Notes: generated by a model from the sequence alone, not told the origin. 64,000 nucleotides of DNA from Woronichinia naegeliana WA131 (GCA_025370055.1 CP073041.1:2046001-2110000), one strand, 5' to 3'. Shown: positions 45,901 to 55,839, counted from the stretch's first letter. Translations and numbers: made by a program.

Positions 45901-48659
45901 GAGCTTCTAACTGTTCCTTTGCCTATCTTCCTAACCGTTTGATAATTGCCCATACCTATCAAACCGAAAATCCCTTGATAGCATCGGGAGAAAAAATCGG
46001 ACAAATTTTTCGCTTAAATATTGCCCAATTTCCCCTAGCCTTATTAAATTTACAGCCCGGTAAACTGCAACAAATCCCTGGTGTACTTAAGGGTAATCTA
46101 CAAGCTCAATTAGATCTGGATTTACAAAATAAAAAGGCTCAAGGTTCTCTTAAATTACATCAGCCTAGTCTGGGTTATTTATCAGCAGACGCGATCGCGG
46201 CTAATTTTGACTATGACAATAATCTTTTACAATTACAGAATGCTATTCTGCAACTGCAACAAAGTCGTTATGCCCTAGAAGGTAGTTTAAATTTTAAAAC
46301 TCAAGCCGTTCGTGGCAATTTACAGATTGCCCAGGGAAAAATACAGGATCTTTTAACCGCCTTACAAATATATGACTTTGAATCTCTGCGATCGCGTTTT
46401 CAGCCCCAACCCCAGACTTTAGCCAAAACCCTAGCCCCAAAATCGGTGGGTGATGCCCAAGCTCCCCTGGACAAACAGGTTAATATTCTCTATCAAATTG
46501 ATCAAACTATTCGCCAATTAGCCGAAAAATATGAACAGGGAGGAGTCCCCAATGAATTAAGAATTGATGGTTTATTTAATGCCAAAATTGGCCTCGAAGG
46601 CACTCTTTCTTCGCCTCAAGTTAATATCGCGCTTTCAGGAGAACATTGGAGTTGGTATCCCCAACCGGCCTTTGCTAACATTATTGCCCCCCTGGGATTG
46701 GTGATCAACGATACTCGCTTTTTACCGATTCATCAAGTCGCTCTGCAAGCTAGTTGGAAAAAAGGCGTTTTAACCGTCCAACCGTCTCAAATTACCATTA
46801 AGGATTCCCATATCGCGCTTCAGGGAAATTTCTCCCAAGAACAAAATGCCGCAATCTGGCGCATTGATAATTTAGCCCTTGATACGTTAGGCATATTCGT
46901 CAAACTCCCCGAAGAACTTTCCGGCAATTTTAATGCCCAGGGTAGTATTACGGGTAATCTCAATAATCCTCAATTACGCGGAGAGTTTAACTTTACTGAT
47001 TTTGCTGTTAATGCTCGTCTTTTAGAACAACCCATCGCTGGCAATTTTAGTTATAGTGATAATTTTCTACAAGTCATTGCCGATAATAATTCTCCTCTCT
47101 TTTTCTATGCCAAAATTCCCTACGCTTGGAATGAAGAAGCAAAATTGGTTCAAAAACAAAGACAAGAAAATCAATTTGATTTACGCTTACGCCTTAAAAA
47201 AGATGCTTTAACCTTAATTGGAGCTTTAACCCAGGATCAGTTAGTCTGGCTGTCAGGGGAAGGAGAAGTCAATTTGGCAGCCCAGGGCAGATTGGATCTG
47301 AGTCAGGGGCTTCGTCTCTCCGAATTTCAGGCCAGAGGCAATATTAAGTTGCAAGAGGTGTTACTCAAGAGTGCCATTTTACCGAATCCGATTCAGATTA
47401 CTGGAGATATTGATCTCGATAATCAAAGTTTGCAAGTGAAGTATTTGGAGGGAATTTTTGCCCAAAGTAAATTAGCTGTGACGGGGATGTTACCGCTCTT
47501 TAGACCTCAAGATAATATTGATAATCCCCTAACCTTGACAGTGGAAAAAGCAAAATTAGACATTGCCAATTTATACGAAGGTGATTTAGAAGGCCTGTTA
47601 ACGGTGAAAGGAACTGCCTTTAGTCCTAAAATTAGTGGCGATATTCGTCTGGCAAATGGTCAAGTCTTTGTTCCCCAAGCTCCCTCGGCCCAAGAACAAA
47701 CGAGTCCTATTTTTTCTCAAAATCCTTGGTTTAAACCGAGGAAAAGTCAGTCGTTACTTACGCCTCAACTCGAAAATTTAAGGGTTACGTTAGATAACCT
47801 TTTTGTTCAACAGGTTCCGCTTTATGATTTTGCTTTTGGTGGAGCCTTGACCCTGAATGGCCCCTTAACGGACTTAAATCGTTTGCAACCTCAAGGGGCG
47901 ATCGCCTTAAGTCGAGGACGGATTAGCTTTCTGGATACTCGTTTTCTGTTAGAGCGACGTTATGCGAATCAAATTACCTTTAAACCCGCGCAAGGTTTAC
48001 TTAATCCTGATATTGATATTAAGATGCGGACAATTGTTTCCGAATTACCCCAATCTAAACGGCTGCGATCGGCAGAGAGTAATGAAATTCCTGATGATAC
48101 CCTCAATCAAGTTCAACGAATTGATATTAATCTCAATATTTATGGTTCTCTTCATAAACTGGTTCCCAATCTGAATCAAGCCCAGGTGGATGCCTGCACC
48201 AGAGAACGACAATTCCGCCCCTTTAGAGAAACTCAAAATATCTCTGATTGGCGGATGAAACGAGTGGCTAATTGTTTACAAGTTTTGGCGGCTCAGGGGA
48301 TTACTGATCAACAATTACTCAGCAATCCGGCTATTCGTCTGACCAGTAATCCGGCTCGAAGTCAAGGTCAGATTGTACGTTTATTGGGAGAACAATTTGT
48401 GGTCTTAGCTGATGCACTTCAGGGCAAAAATAGTGGTCAGCTATTACAGTATGGTATTACCCAATTAGCGATTCCCATGATTTTTCAAGGGACGGTTTAT
48501 GATGTGGAAACAGCTATTAGTAATACCCTTGGCACGACGGATTTTCGAGTTGTTCCTTTTCTAGAAGCGATCTATCAAGTTGAGAAAAAAGGATTTGTGC
48601 GTTTATCCTATGATTACAGTTTTAATGAGGTTAAGGTTCGCTATGAAAAGCAATTTTAA
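42942..48659 (+). CDS. TamB-like translocation/assembly protein (DUF490)
   Basis: 1905 residues. One N-terminal membrane helix (TLITGGTLLALGTGVYVLGQ) anchors it in the inner membrane. The body is a very long series of beta-strand repeats, as in AsmA/TamB/TIC236 proteins that form a hydrophobic groove across the periplasm. The C-terminal DUF490/TamB domain is seen in the last 400 residues (for example LSRGRISFLDTRFLLERRYAN, then ...VRLSYDYSFNEVKVRYEKQF). It helps in outer membrane biogenesis, with an Omp85-type partner or by lipid transport. Such proteins in cyanobacteria are the ancestors of chloroplast TIC236. Confidence 0.92.
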   Translation: MTDPQQLPPSPPSDLSPLSRSLNWLRRPSTLITGGTLLALGTGVYVLGQQLVYRQGSPFLETELSHFLQRPIQIGEIEQVSFNQIRLGTSTLPPTPQDPTTIQIQGLELAINPLLWLVGKPIEIQADLIRPTVKLSQNKKGEWSGLTLPQGKGKFELPADVDIQLRIKEAQISLTPYGARKPLLLAVDGRGRYRYSRQKSQQTVNYDLKLALQGNRIAAKGETILETGKSQAALIIEKLNLPEIAQLIPQAPLQVSQGKLNGKLQIDLPSFKEYHKTRTLGNLALENLQAKFDALKVPLIANFQIGLQGQTMVINQGEITLGKLITRLQGQIDWQKGYNLALQTNVIEIQDLVKTLSVSLPIAAQGKLKAQFKLQGPLENPLLLGRVENLNPLTLDKIKIQSFQTQLRGNLDRLSFQKIRFQPQVGGEILAKGDIQLGILQNWQKKRGINWQTMPLSLQFSSQLSTEKLLRSYQTIPADLRLSDLTVQGQVTGTLAQPIAQFQWQGQRPFQVNQVAINAQGKAQLAGTRLAIQNRLWTNNGGVIQVQGKGDFKGDRWQTRLQAQQFVLTPWVEWFCGRSSCPPKLKNQPLTLQRVNLELRGQFSHFAPETLQGGGEIKVRVSQQPIAAQIKLRQGFFTSSAQFGQVALNPFLPNLPKTVQLQRGHITLAGQIQPHWQVAWSGLSGRSDLRLAVEKGRLRFQGEITQGQLTAISAVKHLNLQPIFPKITLPTQIKRGKVTLIASLTDLVQPQPNLQHLQAIADLQLNVAGGQVQSQSYLNRQQWQSNLQANNLNFNHLLLATNLSTKVKQQIPILSPLNGKLKLTGKINNLGGLNKLESFQSLPITVQSAAFNAGKQSLEFQGNLVIAQLFQNPQFTQVNLQVKSQADLAILPLNAIISSLSLPTYLRPQSAQVAGIASFQGQVRWRKLRDVSDPWVQGKVALQNFVINQERFEPLLNGSLHFSNKQGLAIDLKGESDRLALNLDSCRASNCSFAYLPNRLIIAHTYQTENPLIASGEKIGQIFRLNIAQFPLALLNLQPGKLQQIPGVLKGNLQAQLDLDLQNKKAQGSLKLHQPSLGYLSADAIAANFDYDNNLLQLQNAILQLQQSRYALEGSLNFKTQAVRGNLQIAQGKIQDLLTALQIYDFESLRSRFQPQPQTLAKTLAPKSVGDAQAPLDKQVNILYQIDQTIRQLAEKYEQGGVPNELRIDGLFNAKIGLEGTLSSPQVNIALSGEHWSWYPQPAFANIIAPLGLVINDTRFLPIHQVALQASWKKGVLTVQPSQITIKDSHIALQGNFSQEQNAAIWRIDNLALDTLGIFVKLPEELSGNFNAQGSITGNLNNPQLRGEFNFTDFAVNARLLEQPIAGNFSYSDNFLQVIADNNSPLFFYAKIPYAWNEEAKLVQKQRQENQFDLRLRLKKDALTLIGALTQDQLVWLSGEGEVNLAAQGRLDLSQGLRLSEFQARGNIKLQEVLLKSAILPNPIQITGDIDLDNQSLQVKYLEGIFAQSKLAVTGMLPLFRPQDNIDNPLTLTVEKAKLDIANLYEGDLEGLLTVKGTAFSPKISGDIRLANGQVFVPQAPSAQEQTSPIFSQNPWFKPRKSQSLLTPQLENLRVTLDNLFVQQVPLYDFAFGGALTLNGPLTDLNRLQPQGAIALSRGRISFLDTRFLLERRYANQITFKPAQGLLNPDIDIKMRTIVSELPQSKRLRSAESNEIPDDTLNQVQRIDINLNIYGSLHKLVPNLNQAQVDACTRERQFRPFRETQNISDWRMKRVANCLQVLAAQGITDQQLLSNPAIRLTSNPARSQGQIVRLLGEQFVVLADALQGKNSGQLLQYGITQLAIPMIFQGTVYDVETAISNTLGTTDFRVVPFLEAIYQVEKKGFVRLSYDYSFNEVKVRYEKQF

Positions 48660-48709
48660 TTCGTTTTATAGCAATGGACAGCCTGATTGAGACATTCAAA
48701 CTTTTGGGG

Positions 48710-48729
48710 CAAGGGGCTTAAGCCCCTTG
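48710..48729. repeat. 20-bp perfect palindrome, copy 2
   Basis: caaggggcttaagccccttg, identical to 6881-6900 and again just after a gene (51 bases past the TamB-like stop). Confidence 0.8.
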
Positions 48730-48781
48730 TTAATGTCCTAAGTATTGTGACGACGGCTATAATTCTGTATTTATATCTAGT

Positions 48782-49498
48782 ATGATAATAGCAATTCAGA
48801 CTGTTCCCCAACCCTTATTGAGTATTATTATTCCTGTTTTTAATGAAGCAAAGATAGCCAAATTTTATTTGGAAAAATTAGAAAAACTAGAATCTAATAA
48901 AAATTTAGAATTGTTAATCATTGACGGGGGAAGCAGCGATCGCACGGTTGAGATTTGTCGAGAATTTCCAGTTAACGTCTTAATTTCTGCCCAAAAAGGC
49001 CGGGCTGCCCAGATGAATTTTGGAGCCAAGCAAGCTCAAGGCAAGATTTTACTGTTTGTACATTTAGACAGTGAATTACCAAGTCAGTTTCTAACCGAAA
49101 TTGAGCAAATTTTAAATAGTCCAAAGATTATCGCTGGAGCCTTTAAATTTCAAGTGGATAGTGTTGGCTTTGCTTTTCGTCTTTTAGAATACCTGGTTAA
49201 TCTGCGATCGCGGTTTTTCGGTTTACCCTATGGCGATCAAGGCCTATTTATCAAAGCCGAAACCTTTTGGGAATTGGGCGGATTTAAAAATTTACCGATT
49301 ATGGAAGATTATGAGTTTATTCAACGACTGAAACAACAAGGAAAAATTGCGATCGCTAATACCGCTATCCGAACCTCAGCAAGACGTTGGCAAAAGTTCG
49401 GAATTATTAAAACAACCCTAATTAATCAACTGATTATTCTCGGTTATCATCTGCAAATTCCGCCCCAAACCCTAGCAAAATGGTATCGAGACAGATAG
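48782..49498 (+). CDS. Glycosyltransferase family 2 (TIGR04283 type)
   Basis: 238 residues. The GT-A fold is seen in LLSIIIPVFNEAKIAKFYLE, LLIIDGGSSDRTVEI, GRAAQMNFGAKQAQGKILLF and the HLDSELP metal-site region, with GDQGLFIKAETFWELGGF and MEDYEF later. The ARRWQKFGIIKT end matches the TIGR04283 family of short glycosyltransferases found in cyanobacteria and phototrophs. The substrate is unknown. It lies 120 bases after the TamB-like gene on the same strand. Confidence 0.92.
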   Translation: MIIAIQTVPQPLLSIIIPVFNEAKIAKFYLEKLEKLESNKNLELLIIDGGSSDRTVEICREFPVNVLISAQKGRAAQMNFGAKQAQGKILLFVHLDSELPSQFLTEIEQILNSPKIIAGAFKFQVDSVGFAFRLLEYLVNLRSRFFGLPYGDQGLFIKAETFWELGGFKNLPIMEDYEFIQRLKQQGKIAIANTAIRTSARRWQKFGIIKTTLINQLIILGYHLQIPPQTLAKWYRDR

Positions 49499-49523
49499 TA
49501 AAGTAATCTTAAGCAGCGATCGC

Positions 49524-51017
49524 CTACATCCGCCGTTTTAATTCAGCTTTAACAGAGTCAATCACGGTCTGAATAATCTTAATACGAGCATAGTATTTAT
49601 TATTCGCGGCCACGACTGTCCAGGGTGCAGCAGGGGTACTAGTGCGGGCAATCATTTGATTAATGGCCACATCATAGAGCGGCCACTGTTCCCGATTGCG
49701 CCAATCTTCTTCCGTTAATTTGTATTGTTTAAAACTATTTTTTTCCCGTTCTTGAAAACGTTGTAATTGTTCTTCGGGACTGATATGTAAAAAGAATTTC
49801 ATCACCACACAACCTTCCGTTGTTAATTGGGCCTCAAATTCATTAATTTCTTTATAAGCCCGTCGCCATTCCGCTTCATTGGCAAAACCTTCAATTCGTT
49901 CCACCATTACCCGACCGTACCAACTGCGATCAAAGATGGCAATGGTTCCCCCTTTGGGAATATCGCGCCAAAATCGCCAGAGATAATGATAGCGAGCTTC
50001 TTCTTTGGTCGGAGCAGCAAAGGCGTGAACCTTATAACTACGGGGATCGAGAGTATCGGTTAAGCGTTTAATTGCCCCTCCCTTCCCAGCCGCATCCCAA
50101 CCTTCAAAGAGAGCGACAACGGGGATTTTGTGCTGAAAGATTTTGACTTGCAGTTTGCGTAATTCCACTTGCAGTTCTCGCAATTGCTGTTGATAGTCTT
50201 CTTTCTCAATGCTTAAGTCCAGATCACACTTACTGAGAAAATTCGGCTCAGTGGGTAGAAGGGTGGTTTGAGCAGGAACCGCTTGCACTTCTAGGTTCGG
50301 AATTTTCAGATTATCCAGGGCTTGAACAATGGTGGCAACCAGTTGGGAGAGAACCTTTACCCTAGCCCAGCGTTCACAATCTCCTTCCACTAAGATCCAG
50401 GGCGCGTGACCAGTACTCGTATAGGCAAACATCTCCTCGACCAGGGAGCAATATTCGCCATAGCGTTTTTCCTGTTGCCAATCTTCGGGACGAACTCGCC
50501 AGGATTCCAGTTCATCGGATTCGTAATTATTGAGGCGTTTTTTCAGTTCTTTGCGGCTGAGATGAATCCAAAATTTGGCGATCGCCGTGCCATCATCCAC
50601 TAATTGACGTTCAAAAGCATTAATATCGCGCATATAGAGGGGAACTTTAGCCGTTGTCACCCGATTAAAGAGCCTTTCTTCTAAGACATTCGTGTACCAA
50701 CTATGGTAGAAAAAGCCAAGACTGCCCCTGGGGGGTAATTTGTGCCAAAAACGCCAGAGAAAGGGATAAAGACGTTCCTGAGCAGTGGCATTAAAGGTGG
50801 GATGAACGGTAAAACCGCGTGGATCCATGTAGTTGATGATTTTCTTGAGCAGAGTTCCCTTACCGGCTGCGGCCCAACCTTCTAGGACAATGATGATCGG
50901 CAACTTTTCTTCCCAACAGGACTGTTGCAGCGATCGCAGTTGACGCATCAGATCTTCAATTTGAGAGCGATAGGTTTCTTTATCTAACTGAAGGTTGAGG
51001 TCGAGGGTATCTAGCAT
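49524..51017 (-). CDS. pap: Two-domain PPK2 enzyme, polyphosphate:AMP phosphotransferase type
   Basis: 497 residues from ATG 51017; the frame extends upstream to a TTG at 51104, but the first part of that extension has no family character. There are two PPK2 domains. The first has Walker A EGWAAAGKGT but a changed lid/Walker B region (FYHSWYTNVL). The second has EGWDAAGKGG and the canonical FDRSWYGRV. Two-domain PPK2 enzymes use polyphosphate to phosphorylate AMP to ADP, and only the C-terminal domain is expected to be catalytic. The AMP specificity is inferred from the duplication. Confidence 0.9.
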   Translation of the reverse strand: MLDTLDLNLQLDKETYRSQIEDLMRQLRSLQQSCWEEKLPIIIVLEGWAAAGKGTLLKKIINYMDPRGFTVHPTFNATAQERLYPFLWRFWHKLPPRGSLGFFYHSWYTNVLEERLFNRVTTAKVPLYMRDINAFERQLVDDGTAIAKFWIHLSRKELKKRLNNYESDELESWRVRPEDWQQEKRYGEYCSLVEEMFAYTSTGHAPWILVEGDCERWARVKVLSQLVATIVQALDNLKIPNLEVQAVPAQTTLLPTEPNFLSKCDLDLSIEKEDYQQQLRELQVELRKLQVKIFQHKIPVVALFEGWDAAGKGGAIKRLTDTLDPRSYKVHAFAAPTKEEARYHYLWRFWRDIPKGGTIAIFDRSWYGRVMVERIEGFANEAEWRRAYKEINEFEAQLTTEGCVVMKFFLHISPEEQLQRFQEREKNSFKQYKLTEEDWRNREQWPLYDVAINQMIARTSTPAAPWTVVAANNKYYARIKIIQTVIDSVKAELKRRM

Positions 51018-51111
51018 GGTTGACGCAAAATCATGAATAATAGGGAGGCGTAATCTTTTAGTATAGAAAGCGTTCTTAAGAATCCCCCTATTCTTAAGGA
51101 TCAATTATCAA

Positions 51112-52152
51112 TTGCTTAAATCCCATTTACCCAACAGCAAGCAAGTGTCTCAAGTTAAACCCACTATTCTCGTTACTGGCGGCGCAGGCTACATTGGTTC
51201 CCATGCTGTGCTGGCTCTCCAAAAAGCTGGCTATGGAGTGGTTGTTCTAGATAACCTTTCGGCGGGTCATCCTGAGTTGATTCAGGAGGGTCTGAAGGCT
51301 GAATTAATTGTTGGTGATACCAATGATCGAGCTTTGTTAGATCAACTTTTTGCGGAAAGGGCGATCGCGGCGGTTATGCACTTTGCGGCCTTTATTGCCG
51401 TTGGGGAATCGGTACAGGAACCGGCTCGGTATTATCGCAACAATGTGGGGGGAACCTTAACGCTCTTAGAGGCAATGGTCGCGGCCAAGATTCAAAACTT
51501 TGTTTTTTCTTCCACCTGTGCCGTCTATGGTGAACCCCAGGAAATCCCCATGACCGAGACCCATCCCATTAATCCCCTCAGTCCCTATGCCGCCAGTAAA
51601 CGCATGGTGGAGCAGATCCTAGCCGACTTTGATCGAGCCTATGGACTCAAATCAGTCATTTTTCGCTACTTTAATGCCTCTGGCGCGGAACCAACGGGAC
51701 TACTGGGCGAAGATCATGATCCAGAAACCCATCTTATTCCCCTAGCATTGCTCACTGCCCTGAAAAAACGCAGTCATCTTTCCATTTTTGGCAATGACTA
51801 TGACACACCGGATGGGACAGCGATTCGAGATTATATTCATATCTGTGACTTAGCCACAGCCCATATTTTGGGTTTGGAATATTTGCTGGCGGGAGGAGAC
51901 AGTGATATTTTCAACCTCGGTAATGGGAATGGTTTTTCTGTTCGAGAGGTAATCGAAACCGCTAAAAAAGTAACAGGTCGAGATTTTCCCATGCAAGAAA
52001 GTCCACGGCGGGAAGGAGACGCACCAAATCTGGTAGGGAGTAGCAAAAAAGCTAAACATCAACTAGGCTGGAAACCTGAATATGCAGACTTAGAAGTGAT
52101 TATTCAACACGCCTGGCAATGGCATCAACAGCGACATGGGGAAAGTGAATAA
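51112..52152 (+). CDS. galE: UDP-glucose 4-epimerase
   Basis: 346 residues. The NAD-binding Rossmann motif GGAGYIGSH, the catalytic Ser in SSTCAVYG, the YxxxK pair in SPYAASK and the C-terminal SSKKAKHQLGWKPEY identify GalE. It interconverts UDP-glucose and UDP-galactose for polysaccharide and galactolipid synthesis. The TTG at 51112 gives a 12-residue extension; a GTG at 51145 just before KPTILVTGG is an equally good start. It is divergent from the PPK2 gene. Confidence 0.95.
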   Translation: MLKSHLPNSKQVSQVKPTILVTGGAGYIGSHAVLALQKAGYGVVVLDNLSAGHPELIQEGLKAELIVGDTNDRALLDQLFAERAIAAVMHFAAFIAVGESVQEPARYYRNNVGGTLTLLEAMVAAKIQNFVFSSTCAVYGEPQEIPMTETHPINPLSPYAASKRMVEQILADFDRAYGLKSVIFRYFNASGAEPTGLLGEDHDPETHLIPLALLTALKKRSHLSIFGNDYDTPDGTAIRDYIHICDLATAHILGLEYLLAGGDSDIFNLGNGNGFSVREVIETAKKVTGRDFPMQESPRREGDAPNLVGSSKKAKHQLGWKPEYADLEVIIQHAWQWHQQRHGESE

Positions 52153-52209
52153 TTGATAATGAATAATTGACAATGGATAATTGCTCATGGACAATAAATA
52201 GGAAAAATT

Positions 52210-52371
52210 ATGGAAGGTTTTATTGAATTAATTAAAGATATTTGGGGTTTTCTTCATGAACGTCAGAAGTACTGGCTATTGCCCTTGATCATGACCCTGG
52301 TTCTTTTAGGGGCCTTACTCGTCTTTGCTCACGGTTCGGCGATCGCGCCCTTTATTTACACCTTATTTTAG
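52210..52371 (+). CDS. DUF5989 small membrane protein, 53 aa
   Basis: The sequence MEGFIELIKDIWGFLHERQK is followed by one membrane helix (YWLLPLIMTLVLLGALLVFA). This is the DUF5989 pattern, in which small proteins usually sit beside carbamoyltransferase/SxtJ-type genes. Here the neighbours are galE and proS, so it is an orphan. The frame is intact with ATG 52210. Function unknown. Confidence 0.8.
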   Translation: MEGFIELIKDIWGFLHERQKYWLLPLIMTLVLLGALLVFAHGSAIAPFIYTLF

Positions 52372-52452
52372 GGGCTAAAAATTCGTCAGTTCCCTAAAAA
52401 TGCCATAATAAAACTTCGCTCAAGGTATTCGCTCAAGGTAAGGAAATCGGTT

Positions 52453-54261
52453 ATGCGACTCTCTCAGATGCTTTTGGTAACACTTCGGGATGATCCGGCG
52501 GATGCAGAAATCCCCAGCCATAAGTTGTTGGTTCGGGCTGGCTATATTCGACGCATCGGTAGTGGTATCTATGCCTATTTGCCCTTAATGTGGCGGGTGT
52601 TGCAAAAGGTTTCCCAAATTGTCCGCGAAGAGATGAATGCGGCCGGAGCCCAGGAATGTCTCTTGCCCCAATTACAACCCTCAGAACTGTGGAAAGAGTC
52701 AGGACGTTGGGATACCTACACCAAGGCCGAAGGCATTATGTTTGCACTCACCGATCGCCAAGAACGGGAATTAGGCCTTGGCCCCACCCATGAGGAAGTA
52801 ATCACCACCATTGCCAAGGAAATGATCCAGTCCTATCGGCAATTACCCGTTAATTTATATCAAATTCAAACCAAGTTTCGGGATGAAATTCGTCCTCGTT
52901 TTGGCTTGATGCGGGGTCGAGAATTTATTATGAAGGATGCCTATTCTTTTCATACTTCTGAGGAAAGTTTAAAGACAACCTACGCTGCTATGGATCAGGC
53001 CTATCGTAATATTTTACGGCGATCGGGTTTGGCCTTTCGGGCAGTGGATGCGGATTCAGGTGCGATCGGTGGTTCCGGTTCCCAGGAATTTATGGTTTTA
53101 GCAGATGCTGGGGAAGATGAAGTTCTTTATACGGAAGATGGTAAATACGCAGCCAATGTAGAAAAAGCAGTTTCTTTGCCCATAGATGCGGTAACGTCTC
53201 CTTTTAAAACTTTTGAAAAGCGAGAAACGCCTAATACCAATACCATTGACAGTTTAGCTAATTTCTTAGATTGTTCTCCTACGGCTATTGTTAAAAATGT
53301 TCTCTACGAAGCTATTTATGATAGTGGTAAAACGGTCTTAGTTTTAGTCAGTATTCGTGGTGATCAAGATGTCAATGAAGTTAAGCTCAATAATGAGTTA
53401 GTAAAACTCGCCAATAATTATCAAGGTACGACCCTATTGTCGCTTAAAGTTCCCGATGAAAATGCTCAACAAAAGTGGTCAACAAAATCCTTACCACTGG
53501 GCTATATTGCCCCTGATTTAGCCGATGATTATATTGGTGAAATTACGGATCTAAATCCCACCTTTTTGCGATTAGTGGATCAAACTGCGGCTGAGCTGAA
53601 GAATTTTGTTACAGGAGCCAATGAAACTAATTATCATGTTCTCGGTGCTAATTGGGGACAAGAATTTAACCTACCTAAATTAGTTGTTGATATTCGTAAA
53701 GCCACTGTCGGCGATCGCGCCATTCATGATCCCAGTCAAAGCTTACAAACCGCCAGGGGGATTGAAGTTGGTCATATTTTTCAATTAGGCACGAAATATT
53801 CCCAGGCCATGGCCGCAACCTACACCAACGAACAGGGAGAAGAAAAGCCCTTTATCATGGGTTGTTATGGTATCGGTGTTTCTCGTTTAGCCCAGTCCGC
53901 CGTTGAACAAAGTTACGATAAAGATGGCATTATTTGGCCAGTGGCGATCGCGCCCTATGAGGTAATTATTGTTATCCCAAATGTCAGTGATGAAGCGCAA
54001 GTCAAAGCGGCGGAAACCCTTTATCAAGACTTAGCAAAAGTAGGGATTGATGTTTTGTTAGATGACCGTAATGAACGAGCAGGGGTCAAGTTTAAAGATG
54101 CTGATTTATTGGGTATTCCCTACCGCATTGTTACGGGTAAATCCTTAAAAGAGGGGAAAGTTGAAGTCGTACAACGGGCTACTAAGGAATCTCAAAATTT
54201 GGCGATCGCTGAAGTTGTGAGTACCTTACAAAATTGGATCACAACAGCCAAGCAAGCTTAA
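52453..54261 (+). CDS. proS: Prolyl-tRNA synthetase
   Basis: 602 residues, bacterial type. The class II start [20 protein letters not shown], motif 2 in [23 protein letters not shown], an inserted YbaK-like editing domain between about residues 230 and 380, and motif 3 [17 protein letters not shown] are all present. The C-terminal anticodon-binding domain begins near [11 protein letters not shown]. It charges tRNA-Pro and can edit mischarged Ala. The gene stands alone. Confidence 0.97.
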   Translation: MRLSQMLLVTLRDDPADAEIPSHKLLVRAGYIRRIGSGIYAYLPLMWRVLQKVSQIVREEMNAAGAQECLLPQLQPSELWKESGRWDTYTKAEGIMFALTDRQERELGLGPTHEEVITTIAKEMIQSYRQLPVNLYQIQTKFRDEIRPRFGLMRGREFIMKDAYSFHTSEESLKTTYAAMDQAYRNILRRSGLAFRAVDADSGAIGGSGSQEFMVLADAGEDEVLYTEDGKYAANVEKAVSLPIDAVTSPFKTFEKRETPNTNTIDSLANFLDCSPTAIVKNVLYEAIYDSGKTVLVLVSIRGDQDVNEVKLNNELVKLANNYQGTTLLSLKVPDENAQQKWSTKSLPLGYIAPDLADDYIGEITDLNPTFLRLVDQTAAELKNFVTGANETNYHVLGANWGQEFNLPKLVVDIRKATVGDRAIHDPSQSLQTARGIEVGHIFQLGTKYSQAMAATYTNEQGEEKPFIMGCYGIGVSRLAQSAVEQSYDKDGIIWPVAIAPYEVIIVIPNVSDEAQVKAAETLYQDLAKVGIDVLLDDRNERAGVKFKDADLLGIPYRIVTGKSLKEGKVEVVQRATKESQNLAIAEVVSTLQNWITTAKQA

Positions 54262-54328
54262 TATTAAGATAAATAGGGATATAAGTCTTACTTATTTAAG
54301 AGCCATTACCGCCAATGAGGTTATTGCT

Positions 54329-54922
54329 ATGACCATTGAATATATTAATCGTCGAGGAAAAAAACATTATCTCCATGAAGGGCAAACCAAAACAGGTAAA
54401 CCCAAGTATTATTTTTCTCAAAAAAACGAGGGAAATTTAGCGGAGATAATTCCTGATGGTTATGAAATTTATGAAATGCCTTCTAATGCCCATGTTCTCC
54501 TCCGAAAAGTCCTCCGCCAATTAATCACCTCTGAAGAAATTGCCCTCGTTAAAAAGGGTATTGAAAAATACACTAAGATGACAGAAAAGCGAGAATTTCT
54601 TTTGGATGTTAAAGAAAAGTATTTAGTTGTTTATCTTTGTGATCAAAATTTGGAAAATCTTATTAATAATCTGGCTGAATCAGGAAGGCTGTCTAGGAAG
54701 AAATCAGCAGAAATTGTCTTGCAAGAGGCCACCTATTCTGGAATGATGCGATTTACTTTAAAAGATCAAGAAAGTCGTGATTTTTGGCTAGAGCGTTGGT
54801 ATTTTCGTGGCTTGGTAGATGGCTGGATAGAATTAGATTATGATGATTTGCCGACTTTAGTTAAAAAATATGTTAAACATTTGAATCAGGTATCATTTCT
54901 TGATCTCTTCTTAGGAAGTTAA
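54329..54922 (+). CDS. Unknown protein, 197 aa
   Basis: 197 residues, soluble. The start MTIEYINRRGKKHYLHEGQT and KTGKPKYYFSQK look like a small N-terminal beta unit that recurs in uncharacterised cyanobacterial and planctomycete proteins. The rest is a mixed alpha/beta region with no motif I can name. The downstream 90 bases are AT-rich. I do not assign a function. Confidence 0.7.
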   Translation: MTIEYINRRGKKHYLHEGQTKTGKPKYYFSQKNEGNLAEIIPDGYEIYEMPSNAHVLLRKVLRQLITSEEIALVKKGIEKYTKMTEKREFLLDVKEKYLVVYLCDQNLENLINNLAESGRLSRKKSAEIVLQEATYSGMMRFTLKDQESRDFWLERWYFRGLVDGWIELDYDDLPTLVKKYVKHLNQVSFLDLFLGS

Positions 54923-55012
54923 AGTTAGTTTAAAGGGAAGAAGACCAAATGTTATTTTTCTAGTATCACAACAATAATTATTAACAGTTCAAAAAATTAA
55001 AGGTTCAACTCA

Positions 55013-55831
55013 ATGGAATGGTTTTTAATTGCGCTTACTAGTTTGTTAATGGTTATCTCTCCTGTGGGTTTAGTCGTCGATCAGGTTATTGATCATAATA
55101 TCCGCGATCGCGTTAAAAGTGTCGAAGAATTATCCGTAAGAGTTGATAATGCGCCTAGTTTTCAGATCATTAAAGGTAAAGTTAATCGCGTTAGAATTGC
55201 GAGTCGGGGTCTTGAACCACTAGATCATGTTCGGATTCAAGCCTTGGAACTGGAAACCGATCCCATTGATATTAGCCTAGACAATTTAAAGATTAATAAT
55301 CTACAGGAATTACGGGCTTCTCTTCACAAACCCTTGCAAGGAGCCATTCATGTCGTGATGACTCCAGAGGATATTAATAATGCCTTGGCTGATGAAGCGA
55401 TTAAAGCTAAGTTACAGGATTTACTGAATAAAGTCTTACCCGAAGAAGCTCCTAAATTAGAATTGGTTAACATAAAAGTTAGTTTCTTAGAGAATAATCG
55501 TCTGCAAACCCAAGTCCAGTTGCAGCAGAAAAGTGAGGATTCTGAACTTCCAGATCAGTTAAAGATTGTAGTCGAAACAGGCATTAAGGTAAACCAAGGA
55601 AAATCTCTCGAATTAATTGATCCCACCGCCAGCTTAAATGATCGCAAAATTTCTAGCCGTATTCTCAAAAGTGTAATCGGTAGTGTCAGCGATCGCTTAG
55701 ATTTAAGTCGTTTTGAAAATCAAGGTATTATTGCCCGCTTACTGAAATTAGAAATCAATCCCCAGGAAATCAATATTGCTGCTTTTATCCGACTGAATCC
55801 AGTAAATCCTCTTTCAGGCGACACGAATTAA
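55013..55831 (+). CDS. DUF2993 (LmeA-like) exported protein
   Basis: 272 residues. The N-terminus is a signal peptide or anchor (WFLIALTSLLMVISPVGLVV). The body has the DUF2993 pattern of repeated beta-strands: SVRVDNAPSFQIIKGKVNRV, RIQALELETDPIDISLDNL, and a later MTPEDINNAL. DUF2993 proteins bind lipids or act in envelope lipid traffic (LmeA in mycobacteria). The role here is inference. Confidence 0.88.
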   Translation: MEWFLIALTSLLMVISPVGLVVDQVIDHNIRDRVKSVEELSVRVDNAPSFQIIKGKVNRVRIASRGLEPLDHVRIQALELETDPIDISLDNLKINNLQELRASLHKPLQGAIHVVMTPEDINNALADEAIKAKLQDLLNKVLPEEAPKLELVNIKVSFLENNRLQTQVQLQQKSEDSELPDQLKIVVETGIKVNQGKSLELIDPTASLNDRKISSRILKSVIGSVSDRLDLSRFENQGIIARLLKLEINPQEINIAAFIRLNPVNPLSGDTN

Positions 55832-55839
55832 TATAATAC

